Positions 19,549 to 29,333 are shown, counted from the first letter of the stretch. The stretch is 64,000 nt of DNA from Octadecabacter arcticus 238 (GCF_000155735.2 NC_020908.1:749001-813000); one strand, 5' to 3'. The notes: generated by a model from the sequence alone, not told the origin. Made by a program: numbers and translations.

Positions 19549-19582
19549 AGCCTCCGGCGGGGATATTTTTAAAGCAAAGACG
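19549..19582 (+). repeat. Dispersed intergenic repeat, GGATATTT family
   Basis: GCCTCCGGCGGGGATATTTT followed by TAAAGCAAAGACG lies directly after the broken FG-GAP-like gene. Near-copies occur at 29123-29163, 37658-37706, 52440-52487 and inverted at 29305-29333. Confidence 0.7.
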
Positions 19583-19585
19583 TGG

Positions 19586-20362
19586 TTAAGACAGCAGGGC
19601 TGCGAGGGTGAGCAGCATGGTGATGTCGCTGACTTGTTGTGTTGCGCCTAAGATGTCGCCGGTTTGACCGTTAATTTTGGCCTTTGCGATTGTGGCGCAA
19701 GCGAGGGTGGCGAGCAGGGCTGCGGCAATGAGGGCGAGGCCGGTGATGTGCAGCAGGATCAGGCAGGCGATCACGGCGATGGCCACCGCGATCAGGGCGG
19801 TTTTTATATCGGGGCGTCCGACAGATTGGCTAAGGCCGTCTTCGCGCGCGTGGGGTAGGTGGGCCATGACGGGGACCATCACCGCGCGGCTGAGCATGGC
19901 CGTTGCGAGGACCGCCGGCCAGAGTGCGCCGTGGGCGATGATCAGGGTGAGGGCCTGCCAGCGCAGACCGAGGCCCAAGGTCAGAGCCAGCACCCCGTAG
20001 ACCCCGGTGTGGCTGTCTTTCATGATTTTCAGGCAATGGTTTTTGTCCCAACCGCCCCACAGACCGTCCGCGGTGTCAGCCAGCCCGTCTTCGTGCATCG
20101 CGCCGGAGATGATCACGAGGGTCGCGAGGGTGAGGCCAGCAGAGAGGTTATCTGTCAGGCCCAGCCATAGGGCGATCTGGCCTGTGACACAGGCGAGCGC
20201 GCCAAGGATCAGACCCGCCAGCGGGTAGGCCCAAGCTGACGCGGCCCCGCGCGCCGTGGCGCGGTCGGTGTCGATGCGCACCGGCAAGCGGCTGAGCAAC
20301 CCGAGTGCGGCAGCGATGTCCCACGGTGCGCCAAATCGTTCTTTGTCGGTGTCGCGCGCCAT
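19586..20362 (-). CDS. cobS: Adenosylcobinamide-GDP ribazoletransferase (cobalamin synthase)
   Basis: CobS joins alpha-ribazole to adenosylcobinamide-GDP in the last steps of vitamin B12 synthesis, in the inner membrane. The start at 20362 ([11 protein letters not shown]) has AGGAAG upstream; the frame reaching 20662 overlaps cobT. The 258-residue protein shows the family motif [15 protein letters not shown], a downstream DSHTGVYG, and many membrane helices. It is divergent from cobT across 76 bases, which must hold both promoters. Confidence 0.95.
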   Translation of the reverse strand: MARDTDKERFGAPWDIAAALGLLSRLPVRIDTDRATARGAASAWAYPLAGLILGALACVTGQIALWLGLTDNLSAGLTLATLVIISGAMHEDGLADTADGLWGGWDKNHCLKIMKDSHTGVYGVLALTLGLGLRWQALTLIIAHGALWPAVLATAMLSRAVMVPVMAHLPHAREDGLSQSVGRPDIKTALIAVAIAVIACLILLHITGLALIAAALLATLACATIAKAKINGQTGDILGATQQVSDITMLLTLAALLS

Positions 20363-20438
20363 CGCTTCGCTTCCTGTCTGGTTATTTCTGCCCCATTCGG
20401 TAGAGACTGGATTAAATATTTGCAATGAGGCCTTTGAT

Positions 20439-21449
20439 ATGACTGCTCCTTTCGCCACTTTGAACGAGTTCCGCGCAATGCTGGAGGCCGCGACGGGGCC
20501 CGATATGGCCTCAATCGCGGGGGCCAAGGCGCGCAACGGGCAGTTGACCAAGCCACCTGGTGCGCTGGGTCGGTTGGAAGAGTTGGCGATTTGGTATGCA
20601 AGCTGGCGCAACACGGATCGCCCCCGCATCAAAAATCCGCAGATCATTGTTTTTGCAGGCAATCACGGCGTTTGTGCGCAAGGCGTGTCGGCATTTCCGC
20701 CCGAAGTCACAGCGCAGATGGTGGGCAATTTTGAACATGGCGGGGCGGCGATCAACCAGTTGGCTAAAACATTTGGCGCGACGTTGAATGTGCACGCGCT
20801 TGAACTTGAGATGCCGACGCAGGATTTCACCTCCGCCCCCGCGATGAGCGAGGTGGAGGTTGTGATTGCGCTGATGGCGGGTTGGGACGCGGTGGATCCA
20901 AAAGCGGATCTACTGGTTACCGGAGAGATGGGCATTGGCAATACAACGTCGGCGGCGGCTGTTGCGGCGGCGGTGCTGGGCGGGTCGGCGGCGGATTGGA
21001 CCGGGCGCGGCACTGGTGTGGATGACGACGGTTTGGCGCGCAAAACGGACGCGGTTGCACGTGGATTGGCGTTGCATGACACGTCTGATCCGCTGGAGGC
21101 GCTGCGCTGTCTGGGCGGGCGCGAATTGGCAGCGATGGCGGGCGCGATTGCGGCGGCACGTCATCACCGCATTCCGGTTATTCTGGACGGGTTTATCTGT
21201 TGCGCAGCAGCGGCGACGTTGGAGAAGGCCGTTGCGGGATCGTTGGATCATGCGGTTGCAGGTCATTTAAGCGCCGAGGGCGCGCACGAAAAGTTGCTTG
21301 TGGCGTTGGGCAAATCACCGATTTTGGCGCTGGACTTGCGGCTTGGCGAGGGGTCTGGCGGGGCGTTGGCGATTGGTATCTTGCAGGCCGCAGTTGCGTG
21401 TCATTCTGGCATGGCGACATTTGCAGAGGCGGGCGTCGCGGCGGGCTGA
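20439..21449 (+). CDS. cobT: Nicotinate-nucleotide--dimethylbenzimidazole phosphoribosyltransferase
   Basis: CobT makes alpha-ribazole phosphate, the lower-ligand precursor used by CobS. The ATG at 20439 ([11 protein letters not shown]) has TGAGG upstream; upstream in-frame codons overlap cobS. The 336-residue protein contains [30 protein letters not shown] and a C-terminal GEGSGGALA carrying the catalytic Glu. Its stop abuts the stop of the convergent antiporter gene. Confidence 0.96.
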   Translation: MTAPFATLNEFRAMLEAATGPDMASIAGAKARNGQLTKPPGALGRLEELAIWYASWRNTDRPRIKNPQIIVFAGNHGVCAQGVSAFPPEVTAQMVGNFEHGGAAINQLAKTFGATLNVHALELEMPTQDFTSAPAMSEVEVVIALMAGWDAVDPKADLLVTGEMGIGNTTSAAAVAAAVLGGSAADWTGRGTGVDDDGLARKTDAVARGLALHDTSDPLEALRCLGGRELAAMAGAIAAARHHRIPVILDGFICCAAAATLEKAVAGSLDHAVAGHLSAEGAHEKLLVALGKSPILALDLRLGEGSGGALAIGILQAAVACHSGMATFAEAGVAAG

Positions 21450-23357
21450 TCAGGGTTTGACGTGCGGTGTGGGTTTGGGGCTGTCGCTGCCACGGGTTGC
21501 TTTGCGTTCAGCCTCATCCAAGGTTTCGGTCAGCGCGCTCTCAAGGTCGCGGTCCGCGGCTTTGGCGCGTTCGATGTAGGCTTTGTTTTTGCCAATCGGG
21601 ATATTGGGATCCCAGACTTCGGCCAGATCGCGCAACATGGCGCGGTCGTGGTGGTAGAACGACATCTCCGCTTCGGCGGCTTCATATTCCGAGAGCCCAA
21701 GATTTTCGAGCACATAGCGGCCCGCGCGCAGCGAGCTGTCGAACAATTCGCGCACGATGTCATTGGCCCCTGCCGCATAAAGTTCATAGACATGGACACG
21801 GTCGCGCGCGCGGGCAACAATATGCAAGTCGGGGCGATGGCTGCGGGCGTATCTGACGAGCGCAACGGCGGCGTCTTTGTTGTCCAAGGCCACGACCAGC
21901 ACTGTCGCATCATCGAGGCCCGCGGCGTGTAGGATGTCGGGGCGGGTCGGGTCGCCAAAAAAGCCCTTGAAGCCGAATGTGCGCATCAGCTGCACGGTTT
22001 TGAGGTTATTATCGAGCACCACAGTGCTAAAACCGCTGGATTGCACAAGGCGGTTCACCACCTGCCCGAAGCGGCCAATACCAGCGATAATGACTGTGCC
22101 TTTTTCGTCGATTTCGTCTTCGGGATGGTCTGCGTCCTCAACATGCATGCGGCGCGACACGGCGTCATAGGCGATGAACAACAGCGGCGTGATCATCATC
22201 GACAAGGCCACAATCAGCAACAGATCTGCGCCCAAGGTCGGGCCAAGCACGTTTTGTTGCAGCGAAAAAGCGATCAGCACGAAGCCGAATTCACCGGCCT
22301 GTGCGAGGCCAAGGGTGAACAACCAGCGTGCGCGGCCTTTGATATTGAAGACCCGCGCCAGAAAGTACAACACGCAGCCCTTGATCACCATCACCGCGAG
22401 GGTCAGGCCGATGATGCGTACGGGTTTGGCCAGCAGAACGCCAAAGTCGATGCCGGCGCCCACGGTGATGAAGAACAGTCCCAACAGCAGGCCCTTGAAC
22501 GGGGCAAGGTCGCTTTCGAGTTCGTGGCGGAATTCAGAGTTCGCGAGAACGACGCCCGCGAGGAATGTGCCAAGCGCTGCGGAGAGCCCGACGAGGCCCA
22601 TCAGTGTGGCGATAGACACCACGATCAGCAGCGCGAAGGCGGTATACATTTCCCGCAGTCGTGCGTGGTGGATATAGCGAAACACCGGCTTGGTCAGGAA
22701 GACGCCGACAAGGACGACCGCAATCACAGCCCCGATGGTGACGAGCGTCACACCCCATCCGGGCAGGCCTTCAACGAGGCTCATGGAATGGTCGGCGGTG
22801 TCTTCCACAGGGCCGCGCGACATCGATCCGTCCAGTTGCACACGCACAGGCGCGCGCAGAGCCAACAGGGGCAGTATCGCCAGCATCGGGATAACAGCGA
22901 TGTCTTGGGTGAGCAGGACCGAGAACGTGTTGCGCCCGCCGTTGGTTTGCATCAATCCCTTTTCGGACAGGGTTTGCAGCACGATGGCCGTTGAGGACAG
23001 TGCGAAGATCATCCCGATCGCAAGCGCGATTTGCCATTGCTGACCCGTCCACATGAACAGGGCCGTGATTAACAGCGTGGTCAGACCTATTTGCAAGCCA
23101 CCCAGCCCGATCAGGCGGTGACGCATCCCCCACAAGGCACGGGGTTCCAGTTCAAGCCCGATCAAGAACAGCATCATCACAACACCAAATTCCGCGATGT
23201 GCTGCAATTCAGCGGCTTCCGCGCCAATCAGCGGCGCAATCGCGACTCCGGCCAGCAAATACCCCAACACCGACCCAAGGCCGAGGCGCGCGGCAAGCGG
23301 CACAGCAATCACAGCAGCGCCGAGCAGGATCGTGGCGAGGAGAAGGGTCTGTTCCAT
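21450..23357 (-). CDS. CPA2-type cation:proton antiporter with TrkA-N domain (KefB-like)
   Basis: This 635-residue membrane protein has about twelve N-terminal helices (residues 1-390) of the sodium/hydrogen exchanger fold, including FGVVMMLFLIGLELEP and ALSSTAIVLQTLSEKG. A cytoplasmic TrkA-N/RCK domain from about 420 has GIGRFGQVVNRLVQ as the nucleotide-binding loop. Such proteins exchange K+ or Na+ for H+ and may be gated by glutathione adducts. The exact ion and regulator cannot be read from sequence. Confidence 0.9.
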   Translation of the reverse strand: MEQTLLLATILLGAAVIAVPLAARLGLGSVLGYLLAGVAIAPLIGAEAAELQHIAEFGVVMMLFLIGLELEPRALWGMRHRLIGLGGLQIGLTTLLITALFMWTGQQWQIALAIGMIFALSSTAIVLQTLSEKGLMQTNGGRNTFSVLLTQDIAVIPMLAILPLLALRAPVRVQLDGSMSRGPVEDTADHSMSLVEGLPGWGVTLVTIGAVIAVVLVGVFLTKPVFRYIHHARLREMYTAFALLIVVSIATLMGLVGLSAALGTFLAGVVLANSEFRHELESDLAPFKGLLLGLFFITVGAGIDFGVLLAKPVRIIGLTLAVMVIKGCVLYFLARVFNIKGRARWLFTLGLAQAGEFGFVLIAFSLQQNVLGPTLGADLLLIVALSMMITPLLFIAYDAVSRRMHVEDADHPEDEIDEKGTVIIAGIGRFGQVVNRLVQSSGFSTVVLDNNLKTVQLMRTFGFKGFFGDPTRPDILHAAGLDDATVLVVALDNKDAAVALVRYARSHRPDLHIVARARDRVHVYELYAAGANDIVRELFDSSLRAGRYVLENLGLSEYEAAEAEMSFYHHDRAMLRDLAEVWDPNIPIGKNKAYIERAKAADRDLESALTETLDEAERKATRGSDSPKPTPHVKP

Positions 23358-23412
23358 GAGAGTACTACTATCAGCGAATGTTCAAATATGCGTGTCGCGA
23401 AATGAGATGGGG

Positions 23413-26400
23413 TTAGCCAGCAACGCGCAGGGTGATTGCGCGACCTCGTTTGGAATAATTTAGTGCTTCAGCGCTGATGGCGGTCACACGGCCCCCGTCA
23501 AGTTGATCCCCGACTGTCACACGCACATAGCGCCCGTTGCCCATCCGTACCAGCGCACGCCGATCACCGGAGCCACCATAGATGCCGATCAAGTTGATTT
23601 CGCTCAGATTGATGGCGTTGTCCAGTGTCGCCGCTTGCGCAACAGAGCCACCGGTTGGGCCACTTGGGGTCACTGTTTGCGGCGCGACTGCGGCGGTTGC
23701 AACCTGTGTGGCTGCGCGTGCACGGGCGTCATTGGCGCGCGCGACGATGCGGGCCATGTTGCGGGGGCGCAGATCGGGGCGGCTGCTGACTGGAACGGCC
23801 AGCGCGGTTGGATTGACGATCGGGTTCGGACGATTGGAGGCGGCGAGCACGGCGGCTGCGATTTCGGGCGAGATTTGCAGACCCGTTGGCGCAGCTGCCG
23901 TTGGCGGCGCGACGGCCACTTCTTGGGCTACTTTGGGGATCGGGTCGGGGACAGGCGTTTGCGCGGGCGCGAGGCCCGCAGGGCGTGTGCGCGGGCGAAA
24001 CGCTGTGGCTTGTGCGACGGTCAGCGCGCCAAGGACAGGGGTGTTTGCGGCAACGGCTTGCGCGGCAACGATATCAGCTGCGGCGACAAGAACGGCGGCG
24101 GGGCGCGGCAACGGGCGGAGTGTATCGGCGGTGGGCGATTGCGCGATGTTCGTGGTCAAGGCGGCGGCGATGTCTTGCGCGAGGTCTGCAACATCTGCTT
24201 GCGGCGGATCGGTGCCCGCGCGGACAGGCGGCAAAATTGGCGGTGAGCCGGTGAGAACCAGCAGGCCATCGGATGCCACGAGGGGCACGACACCGGATGC
24301 AAGCGCGGCAGCTCGTGGTGCGGCGACAGGCGCGATTGTTCCAGTGCGGATTGGTGGTTGGATGGCGGGGCGACCTGCGATGACGATGACGCCTTCGGGG
24401 GCATCTTCCAGAGGCGTTGCGTCTTGCGGGATCACGGCCGCGAGTTGATCTTGCGGTGTAATCACCGGTGCCACAGTGCCAGGTCGCGTCGGCGGATTAA
24501 GTGGTGGGCGTCCAACGATGACCAAAATACCGTCCGGCGTGATTGCGCCTTGCGGTGTTGCGACAACCAGACCTTCGGCATTGTAATCATAGGTTTGGCT
24601 TGGCGGAGGCGGATCAATCGGCGCGGCGATCAGGGCGTCACCCGCGACACTGCTGGCTGAGGCGAGCGGGCTGGAGGGAACCCGAAGCACAGGGCGCGGC
24701 GACACGGCGAGCGTCATTGCATCGAGTGTTGTTGTGCGGGGAATTTGGGGAATGCGGGGGGATCTTTGCCATACGCCGGTCGCGGCATAAAGGCGGGCTG
24801 CTTCTTCGGGGGGCAGGACCTGTCCGCCCGTTTGCAGGTCTGGCGTCACATTCGTGGCCACGTTGTCCGGTTGGGCGACAGCCGGATCGGCCAATTGCGT
24901 GCCATCAGCCGCTTGCGGTGCGGCCACCTCTGGCGCCGTGTTTTGGGGTGCAGTTGGGTCCGCTGCCATTTGTGTTTCGGAGGGTCCAAAGCCGAACCAA
25001 CGTGCGAAGCCGTCTTCAGACAGGGCCGCCACGGCGGCCATGGCGAGCAGAAACAGCAGCAGAACTGCCGTCAGGATCAACCCCAGAAAGCGCGGCTTGC
25101 CACCAACGGCGGCCTTGGCTTTCGGTTTCGTTCGCGCACCAAAGACTGTCAGGCCGGGTTTTTCGTCAGGCGTGTCGGCGTGGCCGGTTTGGGCATCGTC
25201 GCGGGCCATGCGGCGGCTGGCGAACATGCCGCCAACCGCACCACCGACAGTTGATGCCGCGCCGAGGGCGGCTGCCGCAGCGCTGCGCTTTTCGTCAGGT
25301 TTGTCGGGTGCAGCGCTTTGGCCGCGGTCATCGTCGTCTCTAAGATCAGCGCGTGGGGCTGGATCAATGATCAGGGAGGCGGCCGCGATGGCCGCGTTGG
25401 GCGTGAGGGCCGTTGGCGCATTGCCTGTGATCGCCGGGGCCACGTCACTGTCGGGTGTATTGGTCGTGATGGGCTGTGCGATTGGCGCGCCAACAGGGGG
25501 CGTATCCGCTGTACGGCTGGGTGCCGAAAGTGGCGGCATTGGGTCGGTGCCTTTGCCTGTTGGCACCGACAGGGGCGGCGCGGACAAGGTCGGCGGTGTT
25601 TGACGGCTGAACGTGGGTTCTGCGCGTAGTTTCGGGGTCGTGTCGGTTTTTTGTGGAGGCGCGGGGCGGCCTTCGGTGCGATCTGCACGCAGTCGGGACG
25701 CGAACATTGGCGGGGCTGTGTCGGCCGCGTCTGTCGTTTTAGCGATGGCTTCGACGTCATCGGTGTTTGGGACAATGTCGCTTTCATCCCCGATCTCTGG
25801 CGCGTCGGTTGGAACGTCGGCAGGCGCGTCAACGACAAGTTCAGTAAGGTCTGCTTCGGGCTCAGGTGCTGCATCGGGCTCCGGCGCAGCAACGTCGGGC
25901 ACGTCAGGAATGAAGGCCGCCACGAGGTCCTGCGGCGCATCGGCTTGCACGGCGGATTCGAGGTTCAGTTCAGGTATAGTGTCGGTCCCGACCGCAGCAT
26001 CGGTTTGGCTGCCAGCTTCAATTTCAGCGACAGAGTCAACTGGGACGTCAGGTTCTGCAACGATGATTTCAGCTTCTGCAACTTTGACTGCAGATTCGCC
26101 GATGACGATCACTGAATCTTCGTCGCGTTCAACGGTTGTTCCGTCGACGCTGCCAAAAAACACTTCCCCCACATAGGTGAAGGGTTCGGGAACGGCGGCA
26201 AAGCTGACAGGATTAAATCCGTGTTCGGCAGCAAATTGCCTAGCTTCGATCAGGGTTTCCTTGGCTACGGCAGCCACATAGGTGCGCCCACCACCTTTGG
26301 CGTAATCATAGATCAAATCGTCGACCGCATAGGGCGTGGCCCCGTGCAATGCTTGGCGGACATCGTCGTCTTCAGCGCGGGTCGTATCCAGCGCGAGGTA

Positions 26401-26604
26401 TTTTATTTGATCGTTGGGAATCAGTATCTTGGTTGAGATTCCGTTCGGTTCAAGAGTGTCTGCAGCGGCGCGCAACCGATCCAGTGCGCCCGTCAAATCG
26501 GCGTCATCGAGCGCAATTTGACCCACCAAATACCAGCCCCCCGACACGCGATGCATAAGACGCAGTCCATCAAAGGACAAAGACAAAGCAAAATTTGGTT
26601 TCAT
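23413..26604 (-). CDS. Large single-pass protein with GspL/PilM-like N-terminus and GspC/PilP-like C-terminus
   Basis: I do not recognise a named family for the whole 1063-residue protein. Residues 1-160 resemble the actin-like cytoplasmic part of GspL/PilM (LIPNDQIKYLALDT, ATPYAVDDLIYDY). Residues 165-500 are acidic and Pro/Ala-rich, and one membrane helix spans 506-529. Residues 550-1000 are Pro/Ala-rich with three copies of a unit like DG-[IVL]-LV-[IL]-x-GRPP-x2-PP-x-R-x-GT (691-713, 737-759, 779-801) and several RPxxRP motifs. Residues 1005-1063 (GRYVRVTVGDQLDGGRVTAI) resemble a GspC/PilP HR-type domain. Topology suggests an envelope-spanning tether; no secretion genes lie nearby. Confidence 0.65.
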   Translation of the reverse strand: MKPNFALSLSFDGLRLMHRVSGGWYLVGQIALDDADLTGALDRLRAAADTLEPNGISTKILIPNDQIKYLALDTTRAEDDDVRQALHGATPYAVDDLIYDYAKGGGRTYVAAVAKETLIEARQFAAEHGFNPVSFAAVPEPFTYVGEVFFGSVDGTTVERDEDSVIVIGESAVKVAEAEIIVAEPDVPVDSVAEIEAGSQTDAAVGTDTIPELNLESAVQADAPQDLVAAFIPDVPDVAAPEPDAAPEPEADLTELVVDAPADVPTDAPEIGDESDIVPNTDDVEAIAKTTDAADTAPPMFASRLRADRTEGRPAPPQKTDTTPKLRAEPTFSRQTPPTLSAPPLSVPTGKGTDPMPPLSAPSRTADTPPVGAPIAQPITTNTPDSDVAPAITGNAPTALTPNAAIAAASLIIDPAPRADLRDDDDRGQSAAPDKPDEKRSAAAAALGAASTVGGAVGGMFASRRMARDDAQTGHADTPDEKPGLTVFGARTKPKAKAAVGGKPRFLGLILTAVLLLFLLAMAAVAALSEDGFARWFGFGPSETQMAADPTAPQNTAPEVAAPQAADGTQLADPAVAQPDNVATNVTPDLQTGGQVLPPEEAARLYAATGVWQRSPRIPQIPRTTTLDAMTLAVSPRPVLRVPSSPLASASSVAGDALIAAPIDPPPPSQTYDYNAEGLVVATPQGAITPDGILVIVGRPPLNPPTRPGTVAPVITPQDQLAAVIPQDATPLEDAPEGVIVIAGRPAIQPPIRTGTIAPVAAPRAAALASGVVPLVASDGLLVLTGSPPILPPVRAGTDPPQADVADLAQDIAAALTTNIAQSPTADTLRPLPRPAAVLVAAADIVAAQAVAANTPVLGALTVAQATAFRPRTRPAGLAPAQTPVPDPIPKVAQEVAVAPPTAAAPTGLQISPEIAAAVLAASNRPNPIVNPTALAVPVSSRPDLRPRNMARIVARANDARARAATQVATAAVAPQTVTPSGPTGGSVAQAATLDNAINLSEINLIGIYGGSGDRRALVRMGNGRYVRVTVGDQLDGGRVTAISAEALNYSKRGRAITLRVAG

Positions 26605-26785
26605 CGGCGTGACTTAGCATCCTGCGTTGGGGCTGAAAACTCCCCTTTTCCTTAACGCTTGGAAGTACAGCAAGCTTTCGCCCACGCCAAGTGAGACTTT
26701 TTGTTACAAAAATTTTCTAAAGCGGCCAAGGATAGCGGACCGACTCACGTCAGATATAAAGTAACAGCAAAACAGGAGAGTTTTC

Positions 26786-27496
26786 ATGCGTCCTTTTATT
26801 GGCTTTTTATCAGTCACCCTTGTCTTTGCAGCACTGTCCGCGCCCGTGGCAGCACAAGATCGCACCATCTCGGTCACGGGCCAAGGTGAGGTCAGCGTCG
26901 AGCCGGACATGGCGACGGTGATCATCGGCGTTCAGGCTGAGGCGGACATTGCCGCCGATGCGTTGGACATCGCCAGCGCCTCTACGGCAGCGATTCTGGC
27001 GACTTTGGACGGGGAGGGCATTGCCGATGAGGATATTCGCAGCGGCGCGATCCGACTGAACCCGCGCTATTCCCAAAGCGCGCTGAGTTCGGGGACACAA
27101 ATCACTGGTTATCAGGCGGTTAATTCTGTCGATGTGAAGGTGACGGACCTAGATCGTTTGGGTGGTTTGTTGGCCGCAGTGGTCGGGGACGGCGCGAACC
27201 GGTTGGACGGCGTACAATTTGGCCTGCTTGACCCGTCTGAGGCAACGGACGAGGCGCGCCGACGTGCCGTTGCCGAGGGCGCGCGGCTGGCGCAGCTTTA
27301 TGCAGACGCGGCGAGCGTTTCGCTGGGCGAGTTGATGATGCTGAATGAGGCCGGCAGCGGTGGCTATCGGATGTTTGACATGTCGCCTGTCATCGTGTTG
27401 GAAATGTCGTCTTCGCCGCAATATGACGTGCCCATTGCAGCCGGAAAGATAGAGATGAACGCGTCGATCACATTGGTTTACGCGCTTGTTGAGTGA
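26786..27496 (+). CDS. SIMPL-domain (DUF541) periplasmic protein
   Basis: The 236-residue protein has a signal peptide (MRPFIGFLSVTLVF to VAAQ) and the SIMPL domain pattern: ISVTGQGEVSVEPDMATV, then the GYQAVNSVDVKVTDLDRLGGLL stretch. ACAGGAGAG precedes the ATG. SIMPL proteins are exported or membrane-linked and tied to stress or signalling; no catalytic activity is known to me. It converges with metY, with a shared terminator between. Confidence 0.9.
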   Translation: MRPFIGFLSVTLVFAALSAPVAAQDRTISVTGQGEVSVEPDMATVIIGVQAEADIAADALDIASASTAAILATLDGEGIADEDIRSGAIRLNPRYSQSALSSGTQITGYQAVNSVDVKVTDLDRLGGLLAAVVGDGANRLDGVQFGLLDPSEATDEARRRAVAEGARLAQLYADAASVSLGELMMLNEAGSGGYRMFDMSPVIVLEMSSSPQYDVPIAAGKIEMNASITLVYALVE

Positions 27497-27512
27497 TCAC
27501 CGCGCGTGCAAC

Positions 27513-27547
27513 AAAACAGGGCGCCGCGATTCGCGACGCCCTGTTTT
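27513..27547 (+). terminator. Bidirectional terminator between the SIMPL gene and metY
   Basis: An 11-base-pair stem, AAAACAGGGCG with CGCCCTGTTTT, is extended by CGCG/CGCG pairing in the loop. A-rich and T-rich flanks make it work for both converging genes. Confidence 0.8.
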
Positions 27548-27557
27548 ACGCGATAAT

Positions 27558-28850
27558 TCAGGCGGTCGCTTTCGCAAGCGCCTGATTTAGATCTGCGATC
27601 AAGTCCGTCGCGTCCTCGAGCCCGATGGACACACGCACGACACCGGGACCGGACCCTGCGGCCTTTTGTTGGTCCTCCGACAGTTGGCGGTGGGTCGTTG
27701 AGGCGGGGTGAATGATCAGGCTGCGGGTGTCGCCAAGGTTGGCCACGTGGCTGAAGATTTCCAGCGCATCGACCAGTTTGATGCAGGCGTCATAACCGCC
27801 CTTCACGGCGAAGGTGAACAGCGCTGAAGCGCCGCGCGGACAGACGTCTTTAATGCGGTGAAAATACGGGGATGATTCGAGGCCTGCGTAGGTCACGTAG
27901 TCGACGCGGTCGTCCGCCTCCAACCAGTTGGCGAGCTTGGTTGCGTTTTCGACATGGCGATCCATGCGCAGTGACAGGGTTTCAACACCCATCAAGGTGT
28001 AATGCGCCGCTTGCGGGTTCATCGTCATGCCAAGGTCGCGCAGGCCGATGGCGATGCCATGGAACGTATAGGCGAGGGGACCAAACGTTTCCGCGAACTT
28101 GAGGCCGTGATACGCGGGTTCGGGCTGGGACAGGCTCGGAAATTTGTCCGACGCGGTCCAGTCAAACTTGCCGCTGTCCACCACACAACCGCCCGTCACA
28201 GTGCCGTTGCCAGTGAGGTATTTGGTGGTGGAATGAACCACCAGCGTCGCGCCATGTTCGATCGGGCGGCACAGGTACGGCGTGGCCGTGGTGTTGTCGA
28301 TGATCAGCGGGATGCCAGCGGCGTCAGCGAGATCGGCAACCGCACGCACGTCCATGATGTGGCCGCCCGGATTGGCAATTGCCTCACCGAAAATCGCGCG
28401 GGTGTTGTCGTCGATTGCGGCTTTGATTGCGTCGGCATCATCAATGTCGACGAATTTGGCTTCCCAGCCGAACCGCTTGATCGTTTGGCTGAACTGCGTC
28501 ACGGACCCACCATAAAGGCGCGTGGACACGACGACGTTCTTGCCCGGCGACATGATCGGGAACAGCGCCATCAACTGCGCGGCGTGACCAGACGAGCAAC
28601 AGACAGCACCCGCGCCGCCCTCAAGTGTGGCGATGCGTTCTTGCAGCACGGCGACGGTGGGGTTGGTCAGGCGGGAATAGATGTATCCGACCTCTTGCAG
28701 GTTGAACAACGCGGCGGCGTGATCCGCGTCGCGAAAGACATATGCCGTTGTTTGATAAATTGGCGTGTTGCGCGCGCCTGTGGCGGGGTCGGGGCGCGCA
28801 CCTGCGTGGATTTGCAAAGTGTCAAAACCGTAAGATGAGGTGTTGGTCAT
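27558..28850 (-). CDS. metY: O-acetylhomoserine sulfhydrylase
   Basis: This PLP enzyme makes homocysteine (methionine route) from O-acetylhomoserine and sulfide. The 430-residue length, the N-terminal DTLQIHAGARPDPATGARNTP and GYIYSRLTNPTV, and the PLP-binding lysine K210 in VHSTTKYLTGNG are all typical of the sulfhydrylase class rather than cystathionine gamma-synthase. The leader upstream has a hairpin and a segment complementary to the ribosome-binding site (see 28851-28920). Confidence 0.93.
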   Translation of the reverse strand: MTNTSSYGFDTLQIHAGARPDPATGARNTPIYQTTAYVFRDADHAAALFNLQEVGYIYSRLTNPTVAVLQERIATLEGGAGAVCCSSGHAAQLMALFPIMSPGKNVVVSTRLYGGSVTQFSQTIKRFGWEAKFVDIDDADAIKAAIDDNTRAIFGEAIANPGGHIMDVRAVADLADAAGIPLIIDNTTATPYLCRPIEHGATLVVHSTTKYLTGNGTVTGGCVVDSGKFDWTASDKFPSLSQPEPAYHGLKFAETFGPLAYTFHGIAIGLRDLGMTMNPQAAHYTLMGVETLSLRMDRHVENATKLANWLEADDRVDYVTYAGLESSPYFHRIKDVCPRGASALFTFAVKGGYDACIKLVDALEIFSHVANLGDTRSLIIHPASTTHRQLSEDQQKAAGSGPGVVRVSIGLEDATDLIADLNQALAKATA

Positions 28851-28920
28851 GGGTTGTCTCCAAGGGTAAAGTTGATCCGACTTTAGGGTTAAACGCCAGC
28901 GACCTCAATGTGGCCTTGGG
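28851..28920 (-). promoter_or_regulatory. Structured leader of metY, possible ribosome-binding-site switch
   Basis: Read on the minus strand, the last 70 bases before the metY ATG begin CCCAAGGCC and end CCCTTGGAG near the start codon. CCAAGG is the exact complement of CCTTGG, which overlaps the likely ribosome-binding site. Between them a perfect 6-base-pair hairpin (TAAAGT/ACTTTA, 7-base loop) follows GTTTAACCC. The order does not match the SAM-II consensus I remember. A metabolite or SAM response is inference from the gene it controls. Confidence 0.4.
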
Positions 28921-29122
28921 TGCAAAGCGATCCGGTTCCGAAACAAGAACAACGTTTGCGGGAAAATGGTTTTGACGGAGCGTTTGTTCGGGGCTTGGTC
29001 GTTGAGCAAACCGACGTTCCCTGCACCCAGACTGACGGAAATAAGAAAAGGAGCGCGACCGCGCATTCTAAAGCCTTAGTGCGGCAGCGCGATCGTCGCC
29101 TTTAGGGGGATTGTTTGAATTT

Positions 29123-29163
29123 GGCCTTCGCCTCTGGCGGGGATATTTCAAGAGCAAAGACGA
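29123..29163 (+). repeat. Dispersed intergenic repeat, GGATATTT family
   Basis: CCTCTGGCGGGGATATTTCA followed by AGAGCAAAGACG closely matches the copy at 19549-19582. Confidence 0.65.
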
Positions 29164-29304
29164 TAAGGAAGATTTAACCAGAATCACCGAAGGTCAAGAT
29201 GCGGTACAGGCGGGGACGCCGATGGCCGTAAGCGAAGACGATTAGCTCGTTTTGACCCGGCGCGTGTTTTCTTTTCGCGTCGGGTTTTCGCTGTCTTGTT
29301 TGTC

Positions 29305-29333
29305 ATTGCTTTAAAAAATATCCTCGGGGGGGC
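29305..29333 (-). repeat. Dispersed intergenic repeat, inverted copy
   Basis: On the minus strand this reads CCCCCGAGGATATTTTTTAA then AGCAATGAC. It shares the GGATATTTTTTAAAGCAA core with the other members but stands in the opposite orientation. Confidence 0.6.

Noticed and set aside
22041..22994. Long open frame antisense to the KefB-type gene (317 codons)
   Set aside because: The translation is His/Gln/Asp-rich low complexity, typical of a shadow of a membrane-protein gene in GC-rich DNA.
23503..25603. Several long plus-strand frames opposite the 1063-residue protein
   Set aside because: They reflect Ala/Pro-rich codons read in reverse (Gly/Arg/Cys-rich products) and have no ribosome-binding sites.
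28851..28920. SAM-II riboswitch before metY
   Set aside because: The leader has a UUUAACC-like run but lacks the order of stem, loop and 3' pseudoknot strand that I remember for SAM-II. I report only a structured leader.
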